A DNA stretch of 64,000 nt from Variovorax sp. J22G73 (GCF_030317035.1 NZ_JASZYK010000010.1:186001-250000); one strand, 5' to 3'. Shown: positions 7,359 through 16,244, numbered from the stretch's first letter. Made by a program: numbers and translations. The notes: a model not told the origin generated them from the sequence alone.

Positions 7359-9155
7359 ATGCCTACCTACAACCCCCCCGTGCGCGACATGCAATTCGTG
7401 CTGCACGAAGTGCTCAACGTCGCCGAGGAACTCAAGGCGCTGCCGGCCCATGCCGAGACCGATGCCGACACCATCAACGCGGTGATCGAAGAAGCCGGCA
7501 AGTTCGCCGCCGAGGTGACCTTTCCGCTGAACATCAGCGGCGACGAAGAAGGCTGCACGCTCGACAAGGCCACGCATGAAGTGACCACGCCCAAGGGCTT
7601 CAAGGAGGCCTACGGCAAGTACGTGGAAGGCGGCTGGCCCGCGCTGTCGTGCGACCCGGCCTTCGGCGGCCAGGGCCTGCCCTTCGTGGTGAACCAGTGC
7701 CTGTTCGAGATGCTCAACAGCGCCAACCAGGCCTGGACCATGTACCCCGGCCTGTCGCACGGCGCGTACGAGGCGCTGGTGGCCCACGGCACCGAAGCGC
7801 AGAAGAAGACCTACCTGCCCAAGCTCACCAGCGGCGAATGGACCGGCACCATGTGCCTGACCGAACCCCACTGCGGCACCGACCTCGGCCTGCTGCGCAC
7901 CAAGGCCGAGCCGCAGGCCGACGGCACCTACCGCATCACCGGCAGCAAGATCTTCATCTCGGCCGGCGAGCACGACATGACGGACAACATCATTCACCTG
8001 GTGCTGGCCCGCCTCCCGGACGCGCCCAAGGGCAGCAAGGGCATCAGCCTGTTCGTGGTGCCCAAGTTCCATGTGAAGGCCGACGGCTCGCTGGGCGGAC
8101 GCAACCCGATCTTCTGCGCCGGCCTGGAGCACAAGATGGGCATCCACGGCAACGCCACCGCGCAGATCGTGATCGAAGGCGCCACCGGCACGCTGGTGGG
8201 CGAGCCCAACAAGGGCCTGGCCGCGATGTTCGTGATGATGAACGCCGCGCGCCTGGGCGTGGGCAACCAGTCGCTGGGCCTGACCGAAGTGGCTTACCAG
8301 AATGCACTGGCCTACGCCAAGGACCGCATCCAGATGCGTTCGCTCTCGGGCGTGAAGGCCAAGGACAAGGAAGCCGACCCCATCATCGTGCACCCCGACG
8401 TGCGCAAGATGCTGCTCACCGCCAAGGCCTACGCCGAAGGCGGCCGCGCGCTGCAGATCTTCTGCACGCTGCTGCTCGACAAGGAGCACAACCATCCTGA
8501 CGAGAAGGTGCGCAAGGACTCGGGCGAACTGGTGGCGCTGCTCACGCCCATCGTCAAGGCCTTCATTACCGACAACGGCCACATTGCCACCAACGCGTGC
8601 ATGCAGGTGTTCGGCGGCCATGGCTTCATCAAGGAATGGGGCATGGAGCAGTTCGTGCGGGACAACCGCATCAACATGATCTACGAAGGCACCAACACCA
8701 TCCAGTCGCTGGACCTGCTGGGCCGCAAGGTGCTGGGCAACAACGGCGCGTCGCTGAAGAAGTTCGGCAAGCTGGTGGCCAAGCTGGTGGAAGAAGAGGG
8801 CGTGAACGAGAAGATGGCCGAATTCATCAACCCGATCGCCGTGCTGGGCGACCAGCTCACCAAGTTCACCACCGAGATCGGCTTCAAGGGCTTCCAGAAC
8901 CCCGACGAAGTGGGCGCCGCCGCGGTCGACTACCTGCGCGTGGCCGGCCACTTCGTGTTCGGCTACCTGTTCGCACGCATGGCGCAGGTGGCGCTGCGCG
9001 AGATCGCCGCGGGCAACACCGACCCGTTCTACGTGGCCAAGCTGCAGACCGCGCGCTTCTATTTCGCCAAGCTGTACCCCGAGACCGCGACGCTGATGCG
9101 CACCGCGCGCGCCGGCAGCAAGGTGCTGATGGACACCGACGCGGCGCTGGCCTGA
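7359..9155 (+). CDS. Acyl-CoA dehydrogenase (long, about 600-residue type)
   Basis: This 598-residue flavoprotein belongs to the acyl-CoA dehydrogenase subfamily with an extra C-terminal domain (related to DmdC-type and other 600-aa enzymes). The FAD/substrate segments MCLTEPHCGTDL and ITGSKIFIS are present. The catalytic base is intact as Glu in MIYEGTNTIQ at about residue 447. It introduces the 2,3-double bond into an acyl-CoA and passes electrons to ETF. AGGAGA precedes the ATG. It is the first enzyme of an operon-like run (DUF2147, HAD/ECH, thiolase, thioesterase) under the TetR gene. Confidence 0.93.
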   Translation: MPTYNPPVRDMQFVLHEVLNVAEELKALPAHAETDADTINAVIEEAGKFAAEVTFPLNISGDEEGCTLDKATHEVTTPKGFKEAYGKYVEGGWPALSCDPAFGGQGLPFVVNQCLFEMLNSANQAWTMYPGLSHGAYEALVAHGTEAQKKTYLPKLTSGEWTGTMCLTEPHCGTDLGLLRTKAEPQADGTYRITGSKIFISAGEHDMTDNIIHLVLARLPDAPKGSKGISLFVVPKFHVKADGSLGGRNPIFCAGLEHKMGIHGNATAQIVIEGATGTLVGEPNKGLAAMFVMMNAARLGVGNQSLGLTEVAYQNALAYAKDRIQMRSLSGVKAKDKEADPIIVHPDVRKMLLTAKAYAEGGRALQIFCTLLLDKEHNHPDEKVRKDSGELVALLTPIVKAFITDNGHIATNACMQVFGGHGFIKEWGMEQFVRDNRINMIYEGTNTIQSLDLLGRKVLGNNGASLKKFGKLVAKLVEEEGVNEKMAEFINPIAVLGDQLTKFTTEIGFKGFQNPDEVGAAAVDYLRVAGHFVFGYLFARMAQVALREIAAGNTDPFYVAKLQTARFYFAKLYPETATLMRTARAGSKVLMDTDAALA

Positions 9156-9202
9156 CACGCGGGCGCCTTGCCCTTTCTTCTTTACCTTCCCGGGAGACAC
9201 GC

Positions 9203-9655
9203 ATGAGAAAAACATTCGCAGCCGTTCTGTTCGCCGTTGCCGCGGTCGGTGCCATCGGTGCCACCTCGGCCGTGGCCCAGGTCACGCCGGTGGGCGTGTG
9301 GCGCAACGTGGACGACAAGACCGGCGAGGTCAAGGCCGAGATCAGCATCGCCGAGAACAACGGCGCGCTGATCGGGCGCATCGAGAAGGCGCTGGGCAAG
9401 GACGCCAAGCCCGGCGCCACCTGCGACGAATGCAGCGACGACCGCAAGGGCAAGCCCATGGTCGGGCTGGACATCATCCGCGGCGGCAAGAAGGCCGAGA
9501 GCAAGGACGTCTGGGAGGGCGGCAAGATCCTCGACCCCGAGAACGGCAAGGAATACCGCGCGAGCTTCACGCCCATCGACGGCGGCAAGAAGCTCGAAGT
9601 GCGCGGCTACCTGGGCCCCTTCTGGCGCACTCAAACCTGGAACCGCGTGCAGTAA
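9203..9655 (+). CDS. DUF2147 domain-containing exported protein
   Basis: This 150-residue protein has a clear Sec signal peptide (MRKTFAAVLFAVAAVGAIGA..., likely cleavage after AVAQ) and a DUF2147 domain (VGVWRNVDDKTGEVKAEI... GPFWRTQTWNRV). The ATG at 9203 is preceded by GGGAGA; in-frame sequence upstream belongs to the dehydrogenase region. DUF2147 proteins are periplasmic and of unknown function. It sits between the acyl-CoA dehydrogenase and HAD/ECH genes, so it is probably co-transcribed with fatty-acyl catabolism, possibly linked to envelope or lipid stress. Confidence 0.88.
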   Translation: MRKTFAAVLFAVAAVGAIGATSAVAQVTPVGVWRNVDDKTGEVKAEISIAENNGALIGRIEKALGKDAKPGATCDECSDDRKGKPMVGLDIIRGGKKAESKDVWEGGKILDPENGKEYRASFTPIDGGKKLEVRGYLGPFWRTQTWNRVQ

Positions 9656-9691
9656 GCGGCGCGCGGTTTCTCACAACACATACCAATCAAC

Positions 9692-12136
9692 ATGTCCCGA
9701 TTTCAAGTGAAGAAGGTCGCCGTGCTCGGCGCCGGCGTGATGGGCGCGCAGATTGCGGCCCACCTCGTCAACGTGCGCGTGCCTGTGGTGCTGTTCGACC
9801 TGGCCGCAAAGGACGCGACCGGCGCTGTCGCTCAAGGCGCAGCGAAGAACGGCATCGTCACGCGCGCCATCGACAACCTCAAGAAGCTCAAGCCCGCGCC
9901 GCTCGGCGACGTGGCCGACGCGGTGCTGATCGAGCAGGCCAACTACGAAGACGACCTGGCCAAGCTCGGCGAGTGCGACCTCATCATCGAGGCCATTGCC
10001 GAGCGCATGGACTGGAAGCTCGATCTCTACAAGAAGATCGCGCCGCACGTTGCCAAGCATTCGATCCTGGCTTCGAACACCTCGGGCCTGTCGATCACCA
10101 AGCTGAGCGAGGCGTTGCCCGAGGCGCTGAAGCCGCGCTTCTGCGGCATTCACTTCTTCAACCCGCCGCGCTACATGTTCCTGGTGGAGCTGATCAACAC
10201 GCCCACCACGCAGCCGCAGGTGCTCGACGACCTCGAGACCTTCGTGACCAGCACGCTCGGCAAGGGCGTGGTGCGCGCGCACGACACGCCCAACTTCATT
10301 GCCAACCGCGTCGGCATCGCCGGCATGCTGGCCACGCTGAAGGAAGTCGAGAAGTTCGGCCTCACGCCCGACGTGGTGGACGACCTGACCGGAAAGAAGC
10401 TGGGCCGCGCGAGCTCGGGTACCTTCCGCACCGCCGACGTGGTGGGCCTGGACACCATGGCCCACGTCGTGAAGACGCTGCAGGACAACCTGAGCGCCGA
10501 CGCCAGCGAAGGGGCTCCGAAGTTCGATCCGTTCTACGCCAACTTCGCGACGCCGCCGGTGCTCGCCAAGCTGCTGGAGCTGGGCAACCTGGGCCAGAAG
10601 GCCAAGGCCGGCTTCTTCAAGAAGGTGGGCCGCGACATCCTGCGCTTCGACCTGAAGAGCGGCGAGTACGTGCCCGCCGGCGCGAAGGCCGACGAGGTGT
10701 ACGGCCGCATGCTGAAGAAGCCCGCGGGCGAGCGCCTGAAGCTGCTGCGCGAGAGCGAAGGGCCGCAGGGGCAATTCCTGTGGGCGATCCTGCGCGACGG
10801 TTTCCACTACGCCGCGCTGCACCTGGCCGACATTGCCGAGAGCGCGCGCGACATCGACTTTGCGATGCGCTGGGGCTTCGGCATGAAGCAGGGCCCGTTC
10901 GAGCTGTGGCAGGAAGCCGGCTGGGCGCAGGTCGCCAAGTGGGTGCAGGAAGACATCGACGCGGGCAAGGCGCTGAGCACGGCGCCGCTGCCCGGGTGGG
11001 TGTTCGAAGGCCCGGTGGCCGAAGCCGGCGGCGTGCACACGCCCGAAGGCTCGTGGAGCGCATCGCTGAACAAGTTCGTGCCGCAGCGCAAGCTGCCGGT
11101 GCACGACCGCCAGCTGTTCCCCGAGAGCGTGCTGGGCGCGAACGCGGCCGACGCCAACAAGGCCGGCACGACGATCAGCGACGAAGGCGATGTGCGCGTG
11201 TGGACGCTCGACGGTGAAGTGCTCATCGCCAGCATCCATTCGAAGATGCACGCCATCAGCCCCGACGTGGCCGAGGCGCTGGGCGCCGCGGTCGAGCTGG
11301 CCGAGGCCGAGTACAAGGGCCTGGTGATCTGGTCGCCCGACGAGATGTTCTCGGTCGGTGCCGACCTGCAGGCGATGCTGCCGGCCTTCGTGGTCGCGGG
11401 CATCGGCGCGGTCGAAGGCGCGGAAGAAGAGCTGCAGAACGTGATGCTCAAGATCCGTTATGCCAACGTGCCCGTGGTGTCGGCCGTGCGCGGCCTGGCG
11501 CTGGGCGGTGGTTGCGAGCTGGCCGTGTATTCGTCGAAGCGCGTGGCGGCGATGGAAAGCTACATCGGCCTGGTCGAAGTGGGCGTGGGCCTGATCCCCG
11601 GCGCGGGCGGGCTGACGTACATCGCACGCCGCGCGGCCGAGAACGCCGCGGCCTCGACGGGCACCGACCTGCTGCCGTTCCTGACCGAAGGCTTCACCGC
11701 CGCCGCGATGGCGAAGGTGGGCACGGGCGCGCTCGACTCGAAGAAGCTGGGCTACCTGCTCGACAGCGACGTGATCGTGGCGAACAAGGACGAGCTGCTG
11801 TACGTGGCGCTGCAGCAGGCCAAGGCGATGGCCGACGCCGGCTACCGCCCGCCGCTGCGCCGCAGCTTCCGCGTGGCGGGCCGCAGCGGCGCCGCGACCA
11901 TCAAGGGGCAGCTGGTGAACATGCGCGACGGCGGGTTCATCAGCGCGCACGACTTCCACATTGCCAGCCTGATCGCGAACGTGGTCACCGGCGGTGACGT
12001 GGACGCGGGTTCGCTCGTGAACGAGGAGTACCTGATGGCGCTGGAACGCAAGGCGTTCTGCTCGCTGATCGTGCATCCGAAGACGCAGGAGCGGATCATG
12101 GGGATGTTGAGCACGGGGAAGCCGGTGCGGAACTGA
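9692..12136 (+). CDS. 3-Hydroxyacyl-CoA dehydrogenase/enoyl-CoA hydratase fusion (dehydrogenase-first type)
   Basis: This 814-residue bifunctional beta-oxidation protein has an NAD-binding hydroxyacyl-CoA dehydrogenase first (GAGVMGAQIA near residue 10, FFNPPRYM, a second HAD domain in the middle) and an enoyl-CoA hydratase/isomerase domain at the C-terminus (oxyanion segment LGGGCELAVY, YIGLVEVGVGLIPGAGG). This order is opposite to FadB/FadJ and to the second fusion at 51146, and matches FadN-like proteins. It hydrates enoyl-CoA and oxidises 3-hydroxyacyl-CoA. The thiolase partner follows after the inserted DUF559 gene, which suggests the two were originally adjacent. Confidence 0.93.
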   Translation: MSRFQVKKVAVLGAGVMGAQIAAHLVNVRVPVVLFDLAAKDATGAVAQGAAKNGIVTRAIDNLKKLKPAPLGDVADAVLIEQANYEDDLAKLGECDLIIEAIAERMDWKLDLYKKIAPHVAKHSILASNTSGLSITKLSEALPEALKPRFCGIHFFNPPRYMFLVELINTPTTQPQVLDDLETFVTSTLGKGVVRAHDTPNFIANRVGIAGMLATLKEVEKFGLTPDVVDDLTGKKLGRASSGTFRTADVVGLDTMAHVVKTLQDNLSADASEGAPKFDPFYANFATPPVLAKLLELGNLGQKAKAGFFKKVGRDILRFDLKSGEYVPAGAKADEVYGRMLKKPAGERLKLLRESEGPQGQFLWAILRDGFHYAALHLADIAESARDIDFAMRWGFGMKQGPFELWQEAGWAQVAKWVQEDIDAGKALSTAPLPGWVFEGPVAEAGGVHTPEGSWSASLNKFVPQRKLPVHDRQLFPESVLGANAADANKAGTTISDEGDVRVWTLDGEVLIASIHSKMHAISPDVAEALGAAVELAEAEYKGLVIWSPDEMFSVGADLQAMLPAFVVAGIGAVEGAEEELQNVMLKIRYANVPVVSAVRGLALGGGCELAVYSSKRVAAMESYIGLVEVGVGLIPGAGGLTYIARRAAENAAASTGTDLLPFLTEGFTAAAMAKVGTGALDSKKLGYLLDSDVIVANKDELLYVALQQAKAMADAGYRPPLRRSFRVAGRSGAATIKGQLVNMRDGGFISAHDFHIASLIANVVTGGDVDAGSLVNEEYLMALERKAFCSLIVHPKTQERIMGMLSTGKPVRN

Positions 12137-12153
12137 GCCCGCATTCCTCTTCC

Positions 12154-12190
12154 TCCTTCCCCCTCTGGGGGAAGGCCGGGATGGGGGCAG
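12154..12190. repeat. REP-like palindrome, copy 1 (left boundary of the DUF559 unit)
   Basis: A 9-bp perfect stem, CCTTCCCCC / GGGGGAAGG (12155-12163 with 12167-12175), has a TCT loop and is followed by a conserved tail, GCCGGGATGGGGGCAGGCAG. The same module occurs inverted at 12555-12590 and three more times at 21741-21910. It may also act as a transcription terminator after the HAD/ECH gene. Confidence 0.85.
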
Positions 12191-12197
12191 GCAGCCC

Positions 12198-12614
12198 ATG
12201 CAAAACCAATCCACTCCCAAAGCACAGCAGAACGCCCGCGTCCTGCGACGCGAGATGACCGACTCCGAGCGCAGGCTGTGGAGCGGAATTCGAAGCGAGC
12301 AACTTGGGGTGAAGTTTCGTCGCCAGCATCCCGTTGGAAATTACATCGCCGACTTCGCGTGCCTCGATCCCTTGCTGATCGTCGAGCTCGACGGGTCGCA
12401 GCACCAGGTGCAGGAAGGCTACGACGCACGACGCGATGTCTTCCTGCGCGCGCAAGGATTCGACGTGCTGCGTTTCGCGTCGAACGATCCGTTCGTCAAT
12501 TTTGAAGGGGTGCTGCAGGCCGTCATCAACCGACTGGACGAGTTGAAGGCCGCTTGCCCCCATCCCAGCCTTCCCCCAGAGGGGGAAGGAGCCAAACCCA
12601 GGAGCCATCCATGA
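12198..12614 (+). CDS. DUF559 (endonuclease-like) domain protein between inverted repeats
   Basis: This 138-residue protein belongs to the DUF559 family, related to very-short-patch-repair/restriction-like nucleases. Features are RREMTDSERRLW, the core FRRQHPVGNYIADFACLDPLLIVELDG (Asp/Glu of a PD-(D/E)xK-like site) and a final helical part ending near LDELKAA. The last 15 or so residues (CPHPSLPPEGEG...) are encoded by the right-hand REP-like repeat, and the stop overlaps the thiolase ATG. Codon use is less GC-biased than in its neighbours, and it interrupts a beta-oxidation operon, so it looks inserted. DNA cleavage is plausible but unproven. Confidence 0.85.
   Translation: MQNQSTPKAQQNARVLRREMTDSERRLWSGIRSEQLGVKFRRQHPVGNYIADFACLDPLLIVELDGSQHQVQEGYDARRDVFLRAQGFDVLRFASNDPFVNFEGVLQAVINRLDELKAACPHPSLPPEGEGAKPRSHP
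12555..12590. repeat. REP-like palindrome, copy 2, inverted (right boundary of the DUF559 unit)
   Basis: This is the reverse complement of copy 1: tail GCCCCCATCCCAGCC, then stem CCTTCCCCC / GGGGGAAGG with an AGA loop. Copies 1 and 2 form inverted ends of about 35 bp around a 436-bp segment holding the DUF559 gene. The copy is translated as the C-terminal end of that protein. Confidence 0.85.
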
Positions 12615-13807
12615 AACAAGTCCAAGACGCCTACATCGTCTCCGCCACCCGCACTCCCATCGGCAAGTCCCACCGCGGCTACTTCCGCAACTACCGCCCC
12701 GACGACCTGCTGGCCACGACCTTGCGCGCCGCGCTCGCCGCCGTGCCCAGCCTCGACCCCAAGGCCATCGAGGACATCATCTGCGGCTGCGCCATTCCAG
12801 AGTCGCAACAGGGCCTGAACGTCGCGCGCATCGGCGCGGTGCTGGCCGGCCTGCCGACCAGCGTGGGCGGCATCACCGTCAACCGCTTCTGCGCGTCGGG
12901 CCTCTCGGCCGTGCAGATGGCCGCCGACCGCATCCGCGTGGGCGAGGCCGACGTGATGATCGCGGCCGGCGTGGAGAGCATGAGCATGGTGCCCATGATG
13001 GGCAACTCGCCCTCGCTGTCGCCCTCCATCTTCGAGCGCGAAGGCGACGTGGGCATCGCCTACGGCATGGGCCTCACGGCCGAGAAGGTCGCGCAGCAGT
13101 GGAAGGTGAGCCGCGAGGCGCAGGACGCATTCGCGCTCGCTTCGCACCAGAAGGCGCTGGCCGCGCAGAAGGCCGGCAAGTTCGCCGACGAGATCACGCC
13201 CATCGAGGTGACCGACCGCGCGCCCGACCTGGAAACCGGCGAGGCCATTGCCAAGACCCGCACCGTGAGCCTGGACGAAGGCGCGCGCCCCGACACCAGC
13301 ATCGAAGGCCTCGCCAAGCTGCGCACCGTGTTCGCCGCGCGCGGCACTGTCACGGCCGGCAACAGCTCGCAGACCTCCGACGGCGCGGGCGCGCTCATCC
13401 TGGCGAGCGAGAAGGCGGTGAAGCAGTACGGCCTCACGCCGCTCGCACGCTTTGTGAGCTTCGCCAGCAAGGGCGTGCCGCCGCACATCATGGGCATCGG
13501 GCCCATCGAGGCCATTCCGGCCGCGCTGCGCTACGCCGGCCTGAAGCACGAGGACATCGACTGGTTCGAGCTCAACGAGGCCTTCGCCGCGCAGTCGCTG
13601 GCCGTCATCAACACGCTGGGGCTCGACCCGTCGAAGGTCAACCCGATGGGCGGCGCCATTGCGCTGGGCCACCCGCTGGGCGCCACCGGCGCCATCCGCT
13701 CGGCGACGGTGGTGCACGCGCTGCGCCGCGAGAACCTGAAGTACGGCATGGTCACGATGTGCGTGGGCATGGGGCAGGGCGCGGCGGGCATCTTCGAAAG
13801 GGTCTGA
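12611..13807 (+). CDS. Acetyl-CoA C-acyltransferase (thiolase)
   Basis: This 398-residue thiolase has the acylated Cys94 in NRFCASGL, the NEAFAAQ motif, the GHPLGATGA histidine motif and the second cysteine in CVGMGQGAAG. It performs the last step of beta-oxidation, splitting 3-ketoacyl-CoA into acetyl-CoA and a shortened acyl-CoA, and is the natural partner of the HAD/ECH fusion upstream. The chosen ATG overlaps the DUF559 stop and is preceded by AGGAG; an upstream in-frame start would lie within the repeat. Confidence 0.95.
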   Translation: MKQVQDAYIVSATRTPIGKSHRGYFRNYRPDDLLATTLRAALAAVPSLDPKAIEDIICGCAIPESQQGLNVARIGAVLAGLPTSVGGITVNRFCASGLSAVQMAADRIRVGEADVMIAAGVESMSMVPMMGNSPSLSPSIFEREGDVGIAYGMGLTAEKVAQQWKVSREAQDAFALASHQKALAAQKAGKFADEITPIEVTDRAPDLETGEAIAKTRTVSLDEGARPDTSIEGLAKLRTVFAARGTVTAGNSSQTSDGAGALILASEKAVKQYGLTPLARFVSFASKGVPPHIMGIGPIEAIPAALRYAGLKHEDIDWFELNEAFAAQSLAVINTLGLDPSKVNPMGGAIALGHPLGATGAIRSATVVHALRRENLKYGMVTMCVGMGQGAAGIFERV

Positions 13808-13985
13808 CCCACCCTCTGCGCGAGGGGAGGCACCGGCGGCGGTGCGCCCCCTCGATGCCTGCCGGGAGTGCTGTGCCCCGGCGGGGCGCATTGACCGGCA
13901 AGGCCACGCGTTCCGCAGTGCAGCAAGCCAACGTCCCGCACACGACTGCGTGGAGACATCCACCGAGGGCACACTGCCGATCACC

Positions 13986-14822
13986 ATGAGCACGCAACAC
14001 CATCCCTTCGACAAGGCCCTGGACATCCACCACAGCGACATCCGCGTGGGGCACTTCACGGGCATGACCAGCCCCGACTACTGGAACATGGTCGGGCCCT
14101 TCGGCGGCACCACGGCGGCGCTGGCGCTGCAGGCGGTGCTGAAGCACCCGGACCTGCTGGGCGCGCCCATCGCGCTCACGGTGAACTACGCCGCGGCGCT
14201 GGAGGCCGGCGCCTTTGACATCCAGGCCACGGCAGTGCGCACCAACCGCTCGACGCAGCACTGGACGGTGCAGATCACGCAGGCCGGCGCCAGCGGCGCG
14301 CCGAACATGACCACCACCGCCACCGTGGTGACGGCGGTGCGCCGCGAGACCTGGGGCGAGAACGACCTGCCGATGCCCGAGGTGCCCCGGCCCGAGGCGG
14401 TCGAGCGCATCAGCATCGGGCCGTCGGGCGTGGCGTGGATCGGCCAGTACGACATGCGCCCCATCAGCGGCGGCATCCCCGCAAAGTGGGACGGCAGCGG
14501 CCACCACAGCGAAACCCGCATCTGGGTGCGCGACGCGCAATCGCGCGCGCTCGACTTTCCCTCGCTCGCGGCCATGAGCGATGTGTTCTTCCCGCGCGTG
14601 TGGCTGCGCCGCGCCAAGCCGGTGCCTGCGGGCACGGTGTCGATCACCACCTACTTCCACGCCACCGCGGCGCAACTGGCCGAGGTGGGCACGGGCTACC
14701 TGCTGGGCAGCGCCACGGGGCAGCAGTTCAGCAACGGCTTCTTCGACCAGGCGGCGCAGCTGTGGAGCGAAAGCGGCGTGCTGCTGGCCACGTCGAACCA
14801 GATCGTGTACTACAAGGAATGA
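13986..14822 (+). CDS. Acyl-CoA thioesterase-like protein (double hotdog, TesB-type)
   Basis: This 278-residue protein resembles acyl-CoA thioesterases of the TesB-like/4HBT_3 group: MVGPFGGTTAALAL near the N-terminus, a second hotdog half, and a final segment ATSNQIVYYKE. It would release free acid from acyl-CoA. A longer in-frame GTG start at 13842 exists, but the first 48 codons have no family resemblance, so I prefer the ATG at 13986. 178 bp separate it from the thiolase. Its stop overlaps the start of the next gene. Confidence 0.82.
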   Translation: MSTQHHPFDKALDIHHSDIRVGHFTGMTSPDYWNMVGPFGGTTAALALQAVLKHPDLLGAPIALTVNYAAALEAGAFDIQATAVRTNRSTQHWTVQITQAGASGAPNMTTTATVVTAVRRETWGENDLPMPEVPRPEAVERISIGPSGVAWIGQYDMRPISGGIPAKWDGSGHHSETRIWVRDAQSRALDFPSLAAMSDVFFPRVWLRRAKPVPAGTVSITTYFHATAAQLAEVGTGYLLGSATGQQFSNGFFDQAAQLWSESGVLLATSNQIVYYKE

Positions 14823-15586
14823 CACAAGCAATGAACGCCATGGCACTCACCAAGACCGCGCTCATCGTCGGCGCCGGCGACGCCACCGGCGGCGCCATTG
14901 CCCGGCGCTTCGCCCGCGAGGGCTATGCCACCTGCGTCACGCGCCGCAGCCTCGACAAGCTGCAACCGCTGGTGGCGCAGATCGAGGCCGACGGCGGCCA
15001 GGCGCACGCCTTTGCCTGCGACGCCCGCAAGGAGGAAGAAGTGGTCGCGCTCGTCGAGCAGATCGAGTCGACCATCGGGCCCATCGAGGTGCTGGTGTTC
15101 AACATCGGCGCGAACGTGCCCGAGAGCATCCTCACGGAAACGGCGCGCAAGTACTTCAAGGTGTGGGAAATGGCCTGCTTCTCGGGCTTTCTCAACGGGC
15201 GAGAGGTAGCCAAACGCATGGTGGCGCGCGAGCTGCCGCAGGGCGCGCACCGCGGCACCATCATCTTCACCGGCGCCACCGCCTCGCTGCGCGGCGCGGC
15301 GAACTTCGGCGCCTTCTCGGGCGCCAAGATGGCCTTGCGCGCGCTCGCGCAGTCGATGGCGCGCGAGCTGGGGCCGCAAGGCATCCACGTGGCGCACGTG
15401 GTGGTCGACGGCGCCATCGACACCGAGTTCATCCGCAGCAACTTCCCCGAGCGCTACGCGCTGAAGGAGAGCGACGGCATCCTCAACCCCGAGCACATCG
15501 CCGACACCTACTGGATGCTGCATTCGCAACCGCGCGATGCGTGGACGCACGAGATCGACGTGCGCCCCTGGTCCGAGAAGTTCTGA
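14819..15586 (+). CDS. SDR family protein with Phe in place of the catalytic Tyr
   Basis: This 255-residue protein has a short-chain dehydrogenase fold but an altered active site. The cofactor loop reads VGAGDATGGAIA rather than TGxxxGIG. The position of the YxxxK tyrosine is Phe166 (FSGAK, Lys170 retained), and the usual Ser is in an ambiguous stretch (FTGATASL). Cofactor binding is likely; ordinary hydride-transfer catalysis needs the Tyr and is doubtful. The ATG at 14819 overlaps the upstream stop (ATGA); ATGs at 14831 and 14840 are alternatives. It is part of the acyl-CoA operon, so the role may be an unusual reductase or a binding protein. Confidence 0.88.
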   Translation: MTQAMNAMALTKTALIVGAGDATGGAIARRFAREGYATCVTRRSLDKLQPLVAQIEADGGQAHAFACDARKEEEVVALVEQIESTIGPIEVLVFNIGANVPESILTETARKYFKVWEMACFSGFLNGREVAKRMVARELPQGAHRGTIIFTGATASLRGAANFGAFSGAKMALRALAQSMARELGPQGIHVAHVVVDGAIDTEFIRSNFPERYALKESDGILNPEHIADTYWMLHSQPRDAWTHEIDVRPWSEKF

Positions 15587-15612
15587 CAAGAATCCAGCGA
15601 AGGAGACACCCC

Positions 15613-16206
15613 ATGACGAAATCCGTCGACTTCTATTTCGACTTCGGCAGCCCCGCCGCCTACCTGGCCGCCACGCAACTGCCGCACGTGTGCGCGGACA
15701 CCGGCGCCGAGCTGGTGTGGAAGCCCATGCTGCTGGGCGGCGTGTTCCAGGCCACGGGCAACCATTCGCCCGCCGAGATCAAGCCCAAGGGCCCGTACAT
15801 GACCGCCGACCTGCAGCGCTTCGCCAGGCGCTACGGGGTGCCGTTCGAGCACAACCCCCATTTCCCGATCAACACGCTGCTGCTCATGCGCGGCGCCACC
15901 GGCATCCAGATGAAGGAGCCGGCGCGCTTCGGTGCCTACGTCGATGCGGTCTACCACGCGATGTGGGTCGAGCCCAAGAACCTCAACGACCCGGCCACGG
16001 TGGGCGCCGTCTTGCAGAATGCGGGCTTCGACGCCCAGGGCCTGCTCGCGCTGGCCGGGGCGCAGGAAACCAAGGACCGGCTGAAGGCCGTGACCCAGGA
16101 AGCGGTGGAGCGCGGCGTGTTCGGCGCGCCCACCATGTTCGTCGGCGCCCAGATGTTCTGGGGCCAGGACCGACTCGATTTCGTGCGCGAAGCACTGGCG
16201 GCCTGA
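15613..16206 (+). CDS. 2-Hydroxychromene-2-carboxylate isomerase family protein (DsbA/GST-kappa fold)
   Basis: This 197-residue thioredoxin-fold protein of the HCCA isomerase/GST kappa group has FDFGSPAAYLA at the N-terminus (Ser is the glutathione-activating residue in this family), the cis-Pro segment GVFGAPTMFV and a final FWGQDRLDFV. AGGAGA precedes the ATG at 15613. The best-known members isomerise an intermediate of naphthalene degradation using glutathione, but many homologues in acyl-CoA operons have unknown substrates; context here favours the latter. Confidence 0.9.
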   Translation: MTKSVDFYFDFGSPAAYLAATQLPHVCADTGAELVWKPMLLGGVFQATGNHSPAEIKPKGPYMTADLQRFARRYGVPFEHNPHFPINTLLLMRGATGIQMKEPARFGAYVDAVYHAMWVEPKNLNDPATVGAVLQNAGFDAQGLLALAGAQETKDRLKAVTQEAVERGVFGAPTMFVGAQMFWGQDRLDFVREALAA

Positions 16207-16244
16207 GCGCGCCGCCCTCACGTTTTCATTCAAGGACCATTCCC

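Noticed and set aside
6555..9215. Minus-strand open frame of 886 codons
   Set aside because: It is antisense to the TetR and acyl-CoA dehydrogenase genes, which have full conserved motifs. The translation is a His/Gly/Leu/Val-rich composition typical of GC-rich shadow frames and has no recognisable domain.
9671..12220. Minus-strand open frame of 849 codons
   Set aside because: It is antisense to the HAD/ECH fusion gene. Low-complexity shadow composition and no domain.
15613..16206. Naphthalene degradation enzyme (nahD)
   Set aside because: The fold matches, but no other naphthalene pathway gene is present. Context is acyl-CoA catabolism, so a gene symbol is not justified.
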